Positions 1 through 11,664 of a DNA stretch of 64,000 bases are shown here, one piece after another. The notes under the pieces are model-generated. The model was not told where the DNA came from. It saw only the letters and a list, made by a program, of their open reading frames with translations, and made no database searches. Both the position numbers and the translations under genes were made by a program. Source of the stretch: Sciurus carolinensis (taxonomy: Eukaryota; Chordata; Mammalia; Rodentia; Sciuridae); contig NC_062217.1 of NCBI RefSeq assembly GCF_902686445.1, positions 173,975,598 through 174,039,597 on the forward strand, read 5' to 3'. Positions within the stretch are counted from its first letter, which is position 1. Every line of letters begins with the position of its first letter.

Positions 1-225
1 TTTCGTTCTGTTTCATTCTGCTAGAACACAGGTGGTGAAATCAGTTTCTTCTGAAGACGTGAGCCAAAGGAACTTATTTACCCATCTACAAACTCCTCTG
101 AGAATGTAAATGAAGTCAAATTAACGGAGCTTTTATTTTCTAATATATTTCCTTGGGTACGTTGTCTACATTCAAACTCTTCTAAAGTGGTTAATGCTTG
201 CAAGACAATCTTGATCTTCCATCTG
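1..225. other. Unique sequence, nothing recognised
   Basis: No repeat family, exon or RNA gene was recognised in this stretch, which leads into the duplicated block that starts at 226. Confidence 0.5.
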
Positions 226-397
226 CCTGGCAACTCAAGTGTGTTAGCCCAGCCTTGAGATCCAGGGAGCCACGCCCTCCTCACAGGGGCTGGGATAGCT
301 TGCATCTTCCCCAATTCAGGCCACCACTCAGCCAGGGATTTGTGTGTGTGTGCGTGTATGTATGCACGAGTATACGCATGTGTGTGTGTAAATGTGT
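226..397 (+). repeat. Duplicated block, copy A
   Basis: This block reappears in the same orientation at 3,701-3,863. Both copies begin at CCTGGCAACTCAAGTG, run through a shared unique stretch (CAGGGGCTGGGATAGCTTGC, CAGGCCACCACTCAGCCAGG) and end inside a TG-rich microsatellite with the same TATACGCATG/TATATGCGTG interruptions. Differences are a few substitutions and small indels. The match covers unique sequence as well as the microsatellite, so it is a real local duplication. Confidence 0.9.
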
Positions 398-535
398 GTG
401 CACATGGGCATATATGTCTGTGTTTGCATATAAATGTGCCTGTGTGAGTATATGTCTGATTACGTGTGTGATGTGTATGTACAAGTTTAAGTGTAGGTAT
501 AAGCACACATGTGTATGTATGTATATATAAAACCT
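341..535. repeat. TG-rich compound microsatellite
   Basis: An imperfect (TG)n tract interrupted by TA, GC and GTA steps, ending in a TATG/TATA run near 512-528. Open frames read across it on both strands (for example His/Thr-rich on the minus strand) are by-products of the simple repeat. Confidence 0.9.
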
Positions 536-551
536 ACTAAAATAACAAACT

Positions 552-742
552 AAAGCTGGGCACAGTGGTGCATGCCTATAATCCCAGTGTTTTGGGAGGC
601 TAAGGCAGAAGGATCACAGGTTCAAAGCAAGCCTCAGCAATTTAGTGAGACCCTGTCTCACAATAAAACATTTTAAAGAGTGCTGGGGATGTGGCTCTGT
701 GGTTAACTGCCCCTGGATTCAATCCCTGGTAACAGGAAAAAA
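552..742 (+). mobile_element. B1-dID dimeric SINE
   Basis: The left unit is B1-like, with a CACAGTGGTGCATGCCTATA A-box region, ATCCCAGTGTTTTGGGAGGC and GTGAGACCCTGTCTCA. An A-rich linker follows, then an ID-like right unit (GCTGGGGATGTGGCTCTGTG through ATTCAATCCCTGG) and an A-rich end. This order is diagnostic of the dimeric B1-ID SINE of squirrels and relatives. No clear target-site duplication was found. Confidence 0.9.
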
Positions 743-1882
743 TTATAAACCAAGTCCTGCAATTTTTCTTTGCTATGTGTTCAGAGGTCTTTCCTGTGGA
801 CACAACTTAGCATAAGCTATTATAGCAAAAAATGCTAAAACTCATAAGTCAGAACACAAATCAAATCTACAAGAAATCATTTAATATCGAGTTTGCAAAA
901 TTTTTCAAGTGTCATGGTGAAGATGTTGGGAAATAAATACACAGTGACCTTGGACTTCTGAATGAAGAGGCACAGTAGCCAGCACGATGGGGGGGGGGGT
1001 CTAAACCAGGTGACTGGGGTTGGCTCCAGCTCAGCCTCTGGACACTTGTCAGCCTTGGAAATCACAGACCCTTCTGGGGAGGTGCCTTGGGCTATCTGCA
1101 CCCCAGGAAGGGCCTCCTGTGGTGCAGGCATACAGGTGTGTGGAGGGCAGGTCTTCACTCAGGGAAATGAAGGCAAGGCCCAAGCTCCAGGCCACATCCA
1201 TTGCTGGCCTACAGTGATATTCCCACTGAGACCTCCACAGGGGCCCCCAGGCCTGCTGTGCCTTCCTACCCACCACCTCCTGCCCTTTTCCTCCTGTCCC
1301 TCTGCTCACTGGGCTCCAGGGGCACCAAGGTACATAAGTGCCTTTGGAGGTGAGCAAAACTCATCCCTGAAAAAGCTTTGGAACGACCTGGAGGAGATCT
1401 GTTGTCCTGGGGGGCAGGGAGCATCTTGGTCCACAGCCCGGGTCTGGCCCCTGGGGACCTGGAATTTCTTTTCCCTGCAGGGAGGCAGGTGGGCTCTGGC
1501 TCTGGGACAGAATCTCCCATCCACTGGGCTCTCACAGTGCCTCCTTGCCTGTGGGCTCTGCCAAGGGCAGCTTCTCTGTGCTCCCAACACATGTCCTCCC
1601 AGGTCACTACAGTGCTATATGTGTCCTGAAGGCCCTGAGGATTGACCTCTGGAAACAGAGTAGGAGGCCTTAGACTGACACTGAAGACTAATCAGGACGC
1701 CCCTGTGTGCAGACAGGTGCAGCAATACGCCCACCCCTCCAGAGCTGCCCTGTGGATTCTGGGGCTCCTCAGCCCCACCCTCCCACTGGCTCCCCACAGC
1801 AGGGGCTCAGCAGCTGCACTCACACCTTTCTCCAGAAGCCTGTGAAGCATGATTCAAAATAGGTTTCAAAACATAAATGGAG
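743..1882. other. Unique GC-rich sequence
   Basis: No repeat family or supported exon. A run of ten G lies at 990-999. Open frames on both strands (for example 962-1,645) follow from high GC and low stop density, with no recognisable domain, start context or splice pattern. Confidence 0.5.
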
Positions 1883-1992
1883 GACCTGGGGATGCAGCTC
1901 AGAGGTAGAGAGCTTGCCTGGCATTCATGAGGCCCTGAGTTCAATCCTAGCACCACCAAAATAAAAAATAAAAAAGTAAAAACAAAGTCGAT
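1883..1992 (+). mobile_element. ID-type SINE with A-rich tail
   Basis: The body reads CTGGGGATGCAGCTCAGAGG, then GAGAGCTTGCCTGGCATTCA, then GTTCAATCCTAGCACCACCA, which are the tRNA-Ala-derived A and B box regions of ID. A tail of A-rich AAATAAA steps follows. ACATAAATGGAG (1,871-1,882) before it and ACACAAATGGAG (1,993-2,004) after it look like a 12 bp target-site duplication with one mismatch. Confidence 0.9.
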
Positions 1993-2004
1993 ACACAAAT
2001 GGAG

Positions 2005-3700
2005 CCCAGAAGGTGTCAGACATCTACCACAAGGCCAGTCATGACCACACGACTGGCCAGGGGGCCACAGCTCAGAGGTCACGTCGTGTCCAGTGCAAGC
2101 GGCAGGAATGCTGGCACCTCTTCGACCATCAGCTGCTCTCCGCAGGCGAGGCCCACGCATGGCAGCTGGGCACAGCGCGCAGAGCTCCAGAACAGGTTCC
2201 AGCGCTGCCTGGGAAATCCTCCGCACTGGGATTTCTGGGCTGGGAAGTCACCTGCAGCGTGCCAGGAAGCATCGCTCCTTCTTCCCTTGGCCGGGGCACC
2301 CTTGGGTTCCCTGCTGGCCAGGCAGTCTGCCCATCTCACCACTCACCCTGAGGCCACCTCCCATGGGACCTGCTCGGGAGGTGCCAGCTGCCGGTGGTAC
2401 ATGGAAGGCAGTCACTTGGTGGATCTCACTGCAACTCATTTTAATTATGTGTGACATAAAAAGACCACCTACGGATGAGACAATGCTGCCGTCAGAGTCT
2501 CAAGGTGACTTGGGGAGTACTTCATAACGGAAGTGTGTTTTCCCTAAGGAATTGTACACCATTTGATTTAATTTTTAATTTTTACATTTTAATCAAAAAT
2601 AGATCAAATGGTGGTGGTCTCTCTGGGGAAACGTACCTCAGATAGGAAGCTGGCCATGTGCCTTTTAAATATGTAAAGCTGCCATCTCCCTGAGTCGCGA
2701 TGGGCTGCCAGCGTCCCCCTCCCCAGCATGTGGTTCCACAGGGCTCAGGCCCAGGCAGCTGCACCTGCTCCCTGCAACAGACGGGCGGCTCACCTGGGCA
2801 CCTGTGCAGCCATGGGGCCACCATCTACCCAGCAGCACCTCACACCCCCAGAGTGTGCCCGACCCTGGCACAAGGGTGCGGAGGAGAGCAGCACGGCTCC
2901 CGCAGGCCTGTCACTGTGCACACTCACTGCTTAATGCTCTGAGTTCTAATCAACGAACAACACTCCTGCTAAGTGGCAGGCAAGGGCACATCTGCAGGGA
3001 AGAGGTGCGTCTCCTAGTCACAGAGCTCACCTGGCTGTCCTGACAGCGTTCCGAGGTTGGCCCAAATGCCTGCTGATGGCCAGGTGCGCTCAGAGAGCAG
3101 CCACCCACACCACTGTGGGACATTAGAGGGCTTCATGTTCTCATCCTGAAGTGGGGACAAGACTGGCAGGGACCCAAGGCACAACGGTGAGGAGGAAGAG
3201 TGCATCAGAATGAAGTGCCACAGGACGCTGGCTGCAGGTGAGATGTGTGCAGCAGGTGCCTCCTGGTTCCTCTTGTTGCTGTTGCTCAGGAAATGCCAGC
3301 AGTCTGCTCCCTGCTCTCATCCTGAGCGTGGACACTTGGGGTTCTGTGTAAGTCACGGAGAGGACTGGAGGCTCCCTGGACGGCCGCTGGAGCACAGCAG
3401 GCCTGGGCCTCGCGATGCCCTGAGGCTGCCTTCATGCCCTGACGGTGCCCAACACTGTCGACCTACAGCTCCTTCCTCAGCTACCTGGATCTCCTTTACC
3501 AAGTAACCAGGGCCTGCAAAGTTCCTCCAAAACTGACTGCAGAGTGGGGCAGACCCCTGCAAGGCTGGCGGAACTGGATGGGCAGGCAGAAGACGGGGTG
3601 GTCAGCCCTACCCCAGCTCTTCAGCCTAGACCCAAGATGTACTTTCACATAGGTACGGGCTACCTGTGGCCTTGGCCTCAAGGGCCATAGGAGAACCAGG
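2005..3700. other. Unique GC-rich sequence
   Basis: About 1.7 kb without a recognised repeat, RNA gene or exon. Several overlapping open frames exist on both strands but none has recognisable protein features, and their overlap argues against coding. Confidence 0.5.
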
Positions 3701-3863
3701 CCTGGCAACTCAAGTGTTAGCCCAGCCTTGAGATCCAGGAAGCCACGGCCCTCCTCACAGGGGCTGGGATAGCTTGCATCTTCCCCAATTCAGGCCACCA
3801 CTCAGCCAGGGATTTGTGTGTGTGTATGTATACACGAGTATATGCGTGTGTGTGTAAATGTGT
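3701..3863 (+). repeat. Duplicated block, copy B
   Basis: The partner of 226-397, in direct orientation 3.47 kb away. It starts at CCTGGCAACTCAAGTGTTAG and ends in TGTGTGTAAATGTGT, exactly where an antisense LTR fragment begins. It has lost part of the microsatellite relative to copy A. Confidence 0.9.
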
Positions 3864-4095
3864 CGGTCAGCTTTGTATGACTTTGACAAATGCCTGAGAT
3901 GAACAACTCAGAGCGGTTAAGATTCATTTTGGCTCATGGTTTCAGAGGTCGGCTGGCTCCACTGCTTAGATCCCGAGGTGATCTGCTTCCAGCAGCTGGG
4001 TCCCACCCCTAACATTTCCACCGACTCCCACAGTGCCATCAAATCATGAATCCACTGACTGATTAATCCACTAATGAGGTCTCGATGCCATCGTC
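3861..4095 (-). mobile_element. ERVL-MaLR-type LTR fragment, antisense
   Basis: Read on the minus strand, this matches the layout of the LTR at 11,269-11,664: GGATTAATC near the middle, then ACCTCTGAAACCATGAGCC, then an end related to GTCACAGTGACAAAAGCTGA. On the plus strand it opens GTCAGCTTTGTATGACTTTG. The 5' part of the LTR is missing or decayed. No viral coding sequence accompanies it. Confidence 0.6.
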
Positions 4096-7000
4096 CCCCT
4101 AAAGCTCCTCCTCTGGACCCTGCTCCATCAGGGACTGAGCCTTCAGCGCAGGGGCCCGAGGACACTGCAGACCTAAAGCAGAGCACCCCGCCTCTCACCA
4201 GCGCGTTCACATAAAGATCTGCGAAGTTCTCTCGGGCCAAGCACCAGGAGGAGCACCGGTGCTCTCCCAGAACAGCTGTGCGTCCTTCCGCGGGCTGCTT
4301 CCTTCCGCAGGCCACTCCCTTGCATACCCGCTGCCGCAGAAGCCCAAAGGCAAACTGAATGCTCGGCCTGGGCCTGGGCTTTGGCCCGGTTGTTTCACCC
4401 CTGTACAGTCTAGTGTCTCCTGCCTCTGCCCCTGTGGCTGTCACTGTGTCACTGGAGTTGGCTGGCCCCCATTCCTGGACAGGAGCAGATGAAGGCTGGC
4501 CTGGCTTATTCCTTCCTGGCCCCACCGGCCATGGCCCAGGGTGGCCTGGGTCTGTCTACCCCAACCACTGGCCAGAAGGGTGAAGACTGGTTGGAAGCAG
4601 GTGCCTCCTTCCCTGACTCAGTACCCTCCAGCACCCCCACTCCATCTGCACCATTACCCTGACCCATGGCTTGGCCAGACACAGAAAGTACCAGTGCTCC
4701 TTAGCAGGGACATAGGTCCCTTCCATTTGCACTAGCTGGGACTTTGGGACAGCTGTACCAGTCCTCAGCTCAGGATGCAGTTCCCAATTCACAGGAATCC
4801 AAGGAAGCGAAGACTACAGGGACCTCTTGTCTCATTCTCGCTCCGAGGACCACCTATTAGCCCCATGGTTACACAAGTCCCAGAGCCCTCTTCTAAAGCT
4901 CACAGGAGAAGGGAGAGCGGGGAAGACTTTTTCTAAGTGTACTCCATTCCTGATTCAGAGCCCTGGAATGTGCAAGGACACAGCTAGCAGGGGACTGCTG
5001 TCCCAAGTGTGTCTTAAGGGTGGGACCGGGGGCAGGGGTGGACACCATCCTGGCTCATGCTGCAGCCAACCACTGCCTGGGCTTCACTTTGCAGTGTCAG
5101 GCGCAGCATGCTGCAACTCTCAATGCTCCCCATGCGTTTGATCTCAGCCCCCTAGAAAGTCATCCAGGGGGCTCAGGGGAGCAGCAGGCACCTTGCAGCG
5201 AGCGGGGCTGGGGCAGCACCTCCTCTGACACTGGAAGGAACAGCAACACGTGTCCCAGGGGTGGAGAGAGGGTGGCGGGTCTGGCACAAGAGTTCCCTTC
5301 CCACCATGGTGGCTACTTCATTCATTTGAGGACCGGACACCAAAGCATTGACTCCCAGGTAGAGCCTGCAGGATGCTTGGTGTGCAGCTCCTGGGAGGCT
5401 CAGCTCCCCTCTACCCTGAGGCCCTTGCTGGACCCAGTTCCTGGAAGATACTAAGTGCCCCCGTGGTCCAGGGCAGGACCTCAGGCAGGGGGTGCTCAGC
5501 AGGGTGTCCCTGTTTGGGAACCTGGGCAGCTTTCAGGCTACACTACGGCCAATTTGAGGCGACTTGCATTGCAGTCTTTTTTTTGTTGTTTGCTGCCAAT
5601 GTGACAACTCTGTCACCAGTAACAAGTAGTAAGGGCCTCCTCCAAACCCAGATTTCACTGGCAAGGCCAGCTGTGGGCTTTGGAATTCAAGGATCCCTCA
5701 AACATAAATAGCATTTAAAGAGTTTTGAAAGTCACGGGACATGCTGAAAGGGTGAAAAGAAAACACAAGATGTGAAGTTGTGCATGCGACACTGCTCGGG
5801 AATCAGAAGGAAGGCACCACAAGTCCACCCGGAGGCCATCCCTCGGGTGGCCTGGGTCTCCCTGTTCCCAGGGTTCCTGTAGGAGGAAACCCTCACCTGT
5901 ACAGAGAAACTCGCCCGGGGCAGGACTTGGAAGAGAACAGCAAGGTGGGGAGTGCCTTCCGGGAAGCTCAGGCACAGGCACAAGAGGAGGAAAGGGGACC
6001 CAGGCGGCCCCCTCTGGATGTCAGCACCTCACCCATACTCCAGCCGGCCCTGGCAAGGGCACTGCATGCCCGCTGAGGGCTGCTGTGGCTCCCAGGTGCT
6101 GGAGCTCCTTAAACATCGGTTCAAGGCCACCCGTGGGCGTGGGACTCTCCTGGGGAGTCACCAAATGGTGAAGCCTGCCCCTGCCTCCCACTGAAGTCCA
6201 GTGCCCCAAGGCTGCAACCTACAGAGCTCGGAGTTCAGTCTCACCATCGGAGTTTCCTCGTACCCCAAAGCAGTGGCTGCTCCAGAAGCTCCAGGGGACT
6301 CTGGGAAGCGGAACTTGAACACGCACAGCACGGGAGCGGTGGTGACTGGAGGACGCGCTGCCCCAGAGGGCAGCCTCCCTGCAGCGCACGCGCAGGGCCC
6401 CAGAGGAGGGGTGTCCTGCACCTGCGCAGAACAGGGCAGGGGTCCCAGGAGGGCCAGTGTGACTAGTGGGGCACGTGGCGACGTGACTGTCTCACCACCT
6501 GAGTGCACCACATCATTCAAACACGAACATCACCTCAGTCACAAGAGCAGCACAGAAAGGAAACTATCAACCATAATCGCGGTAAAACTTCAAAGTGTCA
6601 TGTTTCGTAAAGAAATGAAAATCGACACAGGGCATTTTCTACCTCAAATAAGAGAGGGGACATTGGAGTTACTTTCACATAAGCAATCAAAGAAACACGA
6701 GTTAGTTCTCAGATGCTGTTTTTAGAGTTTTCTCATGTGGAGAGCCCGAGGCAACACCTGGAACACAGGACAAAAGTCCAGGGCCCCTTGGCAGTGTGGC
6801 GTTGGCCAGTCACCAGACGTCCACATCTCCCAGAGGGATGCCAGGCTGTGACGACTGGCCTCAGACTGTGCTGCCCTGGCAACCCGTTCATCTGTGCAAA
6901 GTTAATTGTTTAAGAACATTTTAAGAAACAGCAAAACCCAGAAAAAACACGAATTAACCAACACCCATGTTCTTATCAGAATTAACCGCTGACACCTGTT

Positions 7001-8348
7001 GTAGGTGCTGCTTTTCTTTTTCTCAGCAGGAGACTGGGCTGCCCCCAGACTCCTCCTCTGCCTTGCCCCTCACAGCAAGCTGGAGCCCCAAGGCCACAAG
7101 GCTCTGCAGAGGCTGAGCTCCCAAGTCAGGTGGTCTGCCGTCGGCACCAGTCCGGCCATGGGCAGTCTCTGGAAGGTGGCATGGGAGCCGGCAGCACCCA
7201 GTCAGCCCCTGACACTCAGCGGTGCCCCTCATGTGTACTGCCCAGAGGATGTACTCAGGACAGAAGTGCTGCCGGGTCGGGTGCAGCCCACAGCAGCAGC
7301 GCCCAACGCCACACGACGGCATCTTCGCACCCTCGTGCGGTCCGCGTCTCACGATGCCTGTCTACTCACACGTCCGAGTTGCTATTCCAAGGTTAGGAGC
7401 TATTTTAATAAAAATATGAGACTAAGTAAGAGCTCAGACCAGGACACCAATGGATTAGACCAGTGGCCAACTCATCTCCGATGCTCTCTGGTGAGCCTCA
7501 ACAGCCTCGTGGATAAATAAAATTAGTAGGGCATTTCAAAATTCTTGCATTAACTTTGAGGGAAAATACCTGTTTCTATGAATGTTTTCTAGGTGTTGCT
7601 AACTATTGTTAAATATTGGTAAAGAGCATTTGCATAATACACCTTTGAAACCAAAACAAATGCCACATCTGGGGTACAGTTTTACACACTTATGTAACTG
7701 TGTACAGAGAGGAACTACGTGGCAGTGGCAGTAAGTACAGGGCTTTTGTCATGCCAGAACCTAGACTTTCTAGGACCAACGTGCAGCGTGCAAGAAAGCA
7801 GGAACACCTTGTCACCACCAAGGCCGGGGCCCTGGTCAGGCCTCCTCGTTCCCACCTGTGTCCATGGCTGTGCTGCTGCTCTTCAGAATGAGGCCTAGCA
7901 CAGAAGGGCCTCCCAGGAGGATGGCCACTTGTGCAGGAGTTGCTGCTGAGCATGGGACTCGAGGGGACAAGTGGCCCACTAAGGGATTCTATGACATTTG
8001 GAAGGAGCCCGGCAGCCAGCGAGGCCTTCTCCAAGCCTCGACTTTTGGACAAGGGATCTGGAGTGTATCTATCAATCACTCCAGATGCCAGGGCAAGCAC
8101 ACGGAAGGACAAGCAGCTCAGTCAAGGCCTCCTCCTGCCTCCTGTTCAGGAGAACTGCCTCGACACCCTTCCAGGAAGAGCCGCTGGCCTGGGAAGCCCA
8201 ACAGCCTCGAGCAGCTGCCAAGGAGCAGGGCTCCTCCTAGCAGTGGCAGAACTGAACCCTGGGAAGAACCAGGCCAGAGAGACCTCTCCCTCCAAGTGCC
8301 ACTGGGGCCACTTTGTTTTTAATTTTGTGATAAGGACACTAGACATGA
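4096..8348. other. Unique GC-rich sequence, 4.2 kb
   Basis: No interspersed repeat or RNA gene was recognised. Long chance frames occur (for example 3,917-4,525 minus and 6,201-6,725 plus) but contain no recognisable domain. A gradual change to AT-rich sequence is seen around 6,530-7,000 and 7,500-7,700. I cannot exclude small non-coding exons. Confidence 0.45.
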
Positions 8349-8545
8349 GCCAGGTGCAGTGGGGCATGCCTGTCATCCCAGCTGCTCAGGAGGCTGAGGC
8401 AGGAGGAAGGCAAGTTTGAGGCCAGCCGGGACAACTTAGTGAGACCCTGTCTCGAGCTAAAAAATAAAAAGGCTGGGGCTGCAGCTCAGTGGTAGAGCAC
8501 CCTGGTTCAATCCCCAGTACCATGGAAACAGCAAAACAAACAACT
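8349..8545 (+). mobile_element. B1-dID dimeric SINE
   Basis: The B1 unit runs from CCAGGTGCAGTGGGGCATGC through GAGGCTGAGGCAGGAGGAAG to GTGAGACCCTGTCTCGAGC. An A-rich linker and an ID-like unit (GGCTGGGGCTGCAGCTCAGT to GGTTCAATCCCCAGTACC) follow, then an A-rich end. Both A and B box regions are still legible. Confidence 0.92.
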
Positions 8546-8889
8546 CCACCGCTAACCATGGGACCTACTGTCCTCACACATTTTGAAGTGTACAATGCGT
8601 CACTGTTTCCTACAGACAGGACGCTGCACAGCAGACCTCCACCATGTCCTCGTCCTGCAGAACTCCATGGTATCCCACTGACCTACAGCTCCCGGCCCCA
8701 CCAGCCACAGGCACCCCCATGTGACCCTCTGCCTCCCCCCAGTCAGTCTTCTTGGAGCTCTGTGCTCCGTGCTCTGCAGCCTGTCCTGGGAGCTCGTAGT
8801 GCCCACCCCCAGCTCCGCCCGGTGCTCCACAGGCTGCGGGGAGTAGGGTCTGGAGGAGGAGGAAGCTGGAGGCCCAGAGGCCAGGTGGG

Positions 8890-9015
8890 GACCCAGCAGT
8901 CCGACTCTGACAAGCAGCTCAGCCTCTCTGTCCTTATTAGTACAAAGAAGGAAGTTCTCTTAAGGGTTTCCTGAGTGTTGGCTATGACCACGCAGAGTAC
9001 TCAGCACAGTCAACA
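8890..9015 (+). mobile_element. MIR SINE remnant
   Basis: The string CTCAGCCTCTCTGTCCTTATTAG, then a stretch resembling the MIR core, then GAGTACTCAGCACAGTCAAC follows the order of a MIR (Leu-tRNA-derived CORE SINE). It is heavily diverged. Confidence 0.45.
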
Positions 9016-9804
9016 TTGTTGCTGCTCAGCAAAGTCAGGCTTCCTGACTTCACATGGGGACAATGCACTCCGAGCTTTAAAGAGCAGGGTCTCAGGAAAT
9101 GGCCTGGTGTTCGGCGTTACAAACACAAGGTGTCATGGGGAAAAAGGATACCTGAGATCCAGCTTAAAGTGCAGGACACGTGGTAAGGACACGGGCAAAA
9201 CGGAGAAAAACGGTCATCGTAGCAACACCTGCCTCGACTAAGCTTTGGAACCATAAAGCTACTCTGTATCCTGCAACTGAGCAATAAATGCAGCACCAAC
9301 CCAATATTTAATGTGGTTTTCATTTTTAAAATTTGACAAAATGGTCCCAAAGTCGATGTGGAAGAACACGCGTGAGAGGAGCAGGATCGTTCTGATGAGG
9401 AAAGCCCTGGGAGCTGGCAGTGCTCTCCCCACGCCTGCGCACTGGGCCTGGGGCGCACGCTCACTTTGTGCACGTGTGCTGTATTTTCATAAAAAGGCCA
9501 CACACACATATGTGCACGTGTGTGAACGTTACAGCCATTGGATGAGAAAGACACAAGAACAGAAAAGGAAGTGCAGAAACTGTCCCATATATGAAAAAAA
9601 ATGGAACTTACAGCTAGTGGGGTGGTTAGACTAACTGGTAAATACCTGGGGATGAAGTTTAGATATATTGCTGCTTTCCCTGGGAGCTGCAGGTGGACCA
9701 AGTGCTCTGTCGGTTCAAATTATGCAAAGTGTAAGCCTGTAATTCACAATCAACTCACACCATGTACACGATCTTGGGAAAGGAGGGCCTTTCCTAAATG
9801 ATTA
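9016..9804. other. Unique sequence, nothing recognised
   Basis: Sequence turns from GC-rich to AT-rich. A short CA/TG stretch lies near 9,496-9,520. No gene or repeat was recognised. Confidence 0.45.
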
Positions 9805-10150
9805 TAAGGCTAGAAACCAGCAAAAAGGCTGCCATAGAGAAGGGTAAAATATCATCTGTGCAAAGGACAGGAACATCACTGAACACAAAGTGGAAATGAC
9901 AACCTGGAAGGAATATTTGCAACATAAAATGGAAAAAGCAGACTGGATAGCCTCAATATATAAAGGACTTTAAAAAGTGAATGATGAAAAGACGTCCCCA
10001 ATGGAGAACTGAGCAAAGATGTGACGTTCACAGAAGACACACATGGGCCATCTAAATATCAGAAATGTTGTGTGCGATATGCAAATTAAAACAGCACAGT
10101 CAGTAGAAAAGGTCAGACTGGCAAGGATCAAAAAAGAAGTCTCCCCCACC
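9805..10150 (+). mobile_element. Old L1M ORF2 fragment
   Basis: The sequence follows the ORF2 C-terminal region of old mammalian L1: an ATATATAAAGGACTTTAAAA step, then CACAGAAGACACACATGGGC, then GATATGCAAATTAAAACA and an AAGGATCAAAAAAGAAG end. All frames are broken. Confidence 0.7.
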
Positions 10151-10289
10151 AAAAAAAAATTGAATCTTTTTAAGTTCTTGAATCAAGTACCAATGTATAG
10201 GAAATACAGAGGTCAGAGCAGCAAATAAAACATGAGATGCTATTAACAAAATCTCAAACTATAGTTTACCAACTGGTTTTTAAAATTTT

Positions 10290-10402
10290 TTTAGTTGTCA
10301 ATGGACCTGTATTTATTTATTTTTAGGTGGTGCTGAGAATTGAACCCAGCGCCTTACACATGCTAGGCAAGTGCTCTGCCACTGAGCCACAACCCCAGCC
10401 CA
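10290..10402 (-). mobile_element. ID-type SINE with unique 3' tail, antisense
   Basis: On the minus strand this is an ID body (GGGCTGGGGTTGTGGCTCAG, GGTTCAATTCTCAGCACCAC) followed by an A-rich AAATAAATA stretch and a conserved tail, AGGTCCATTGACAACTAAA. The same tail follows the IDs at 40,994, 43,272 and 55,126. Confidence 0.88.
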
Positions 10403-10409
10403 ACAACTA

Positions 10410-10840
10410 GTTTTTGAAAAATAACTGCTAGGGGAAAAGATGCTGGGAAACCCTCCACTGGAGACTTCAGAACATATTCACTAGTTACAATGTACACACC
10501 ATGCCTGGATCCCAATCCGAAAGCTGTAAAGAGCAACACAAAACAAATGATCTTTTGTAAAACTGATGAAGTGTGTAGAAATTGGATCCAGGACTGGACA
10601 CTTCATGATAAAAGGAATTATTGTAAATTTTATGTGAAGGATGACAATTACACTGTGGCTATGCTTCCTCAATATCTCGTGGGACATACAATAAAGTGAT
10701 CATGGATGAAATAATATCACGTCTGGTATTTGCTTCCAGTAGAGGGGAGATGGGGATACAGAGTGGCTGGGCAGGACTGCCCATGAGCTGACCACTGATG
10801 GAGGTAGTTGAGTTAAAATTACACTGGTGTGTTAGAAAGA
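10410..10840 (+). mobile_element. Old L1M 3' UTR remnant
   Basis: Contains the order seen in old L1 3' UTRs: GGACTGGACACTTCATGATA, AAGGAATTATTGTAAATTTT, GACAATTACACTGTGGCTAT, then ATGAAATAATATCACGTCTG with GGTATTTGCTTC. The assignment rests on this pattern. Confidence 0.55.
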
Positions 10841-10924
10841 TTCCCAGTTAAAAAAAAAAAAATCAACTCTGCGCAGTGCTAGAAAAAGGAAGAGATATGG
10901 GTTCTTGGTACCCCCTTTCCAGAG

Positions 10925-11268
10925 AGCAGAAAACCAGAATGTACCCTTTAGCAATTCAACTTTTGGAATGATCTCTAGATGATTGTAAAACTTTCTAAAC
11001 TTTATAAAAATGTGTGTAAGAAGGTTTATAAAGCAGGTTTTGTGCTAATAAGTAAATATATTCATGAATACAACCTAACTGCTCATTATAAAGGGCCTAG
11101 GAAAGGAACTATAGCATTTCCATTCAATGGAATACTACCTAACCATTTAAAATGATAATAAACATTTACTGACATGAACTATGCTCATGACCCTAAAGGT
11201 AAAGTCTGTTATGGGTACATGTATGTTTGGATGAAAAGTTTTGTAAAGATGTACCTTAAAATGTTAAC
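10925..11268 (+). mobile_element. Old L1M fragment upstream of the LTR
   Basis: The tract CATTCAATGGAATACTACCT AACC and following bases corresponds to the L1 ORF2 C-terminal Tyr-rich region. It continues into a 3' UTR-like stretch that is cut by the LTR at 11,269 and resumes at 11,665. Confidence 0.65.
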
Positions 11269-11664
11269 TGTTATGGTTTAGAATAAAGCATCCCCAAAAA
11301 GCTCATGTGTGAGACAATTCAAGGATTTTCAGAGATGAAGTGATTAGATTATGAGAGCTGTGAACTAATCAGCAGATTAATCCACTGATATGGATAACTG
11401 GGTGGTAACTGAGGGCAGGCAGGTGTGGCTGGAAGAAGTCGGTCACTTGGGGTGTCCCTGGTGAGAGCTCTCTGCCTCCTTGTTGTTTGGTTCTGAGCAG
11501 CTTTCCTCTACCGTGCCCTTCTGCCATGACCTTCTGCCTCACCTTGGGCCCAGGGCTATGGAGTCAGTCCCTCATGGACTGACCTCTGAACATGAGCCCT
11601 TTCCTCCTCTACATTGTTCTTCTCATGACTTTTGGTCACAGTGACATAAAAGCTGATTAAAACA
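11269..11664 (+). mobile_element. Solo LTR, ERVL-MaLR type
   Basis: A 396 bp element starting TGTTATGGTTTAGAATAAAG and ending GCTGATTAAAACA, so it has TG...CA ends. It shows the MaLR-like order: a GTGATTAGATTATGAGAGC segment, GCCATGACCTTCTGCC, then CATGAGCCCTTTCCTC. TTAAC before and TTAAT after may be a 5 bp target-site duplication with one change. No internal viral genes are present; this is a solo LTR. Confidence 0.75.

Noticed and set aside
78..506. His/Thr-rich minus-strand open frame
   Set aside because: It is produced by translating the TG/CA microsatellite.
962..1645. 227-codon plus-strand open frame
   Set aside because: Composition-driven frame in GC-rich DNA. It overlaps open frames on the other strand, and has no domain or promoter signal.
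3917..4525. 202-codon minus-strand open frame
   Set aside because: It overlaps the LTR fragment at its 3' end and has no recognisable protein features.
6201..6725. 174-codon plus-strand open frame
   Set aside because: No domain, and amino-acid composition changes abruptly with local GC content, as expected for non-coding sequence.
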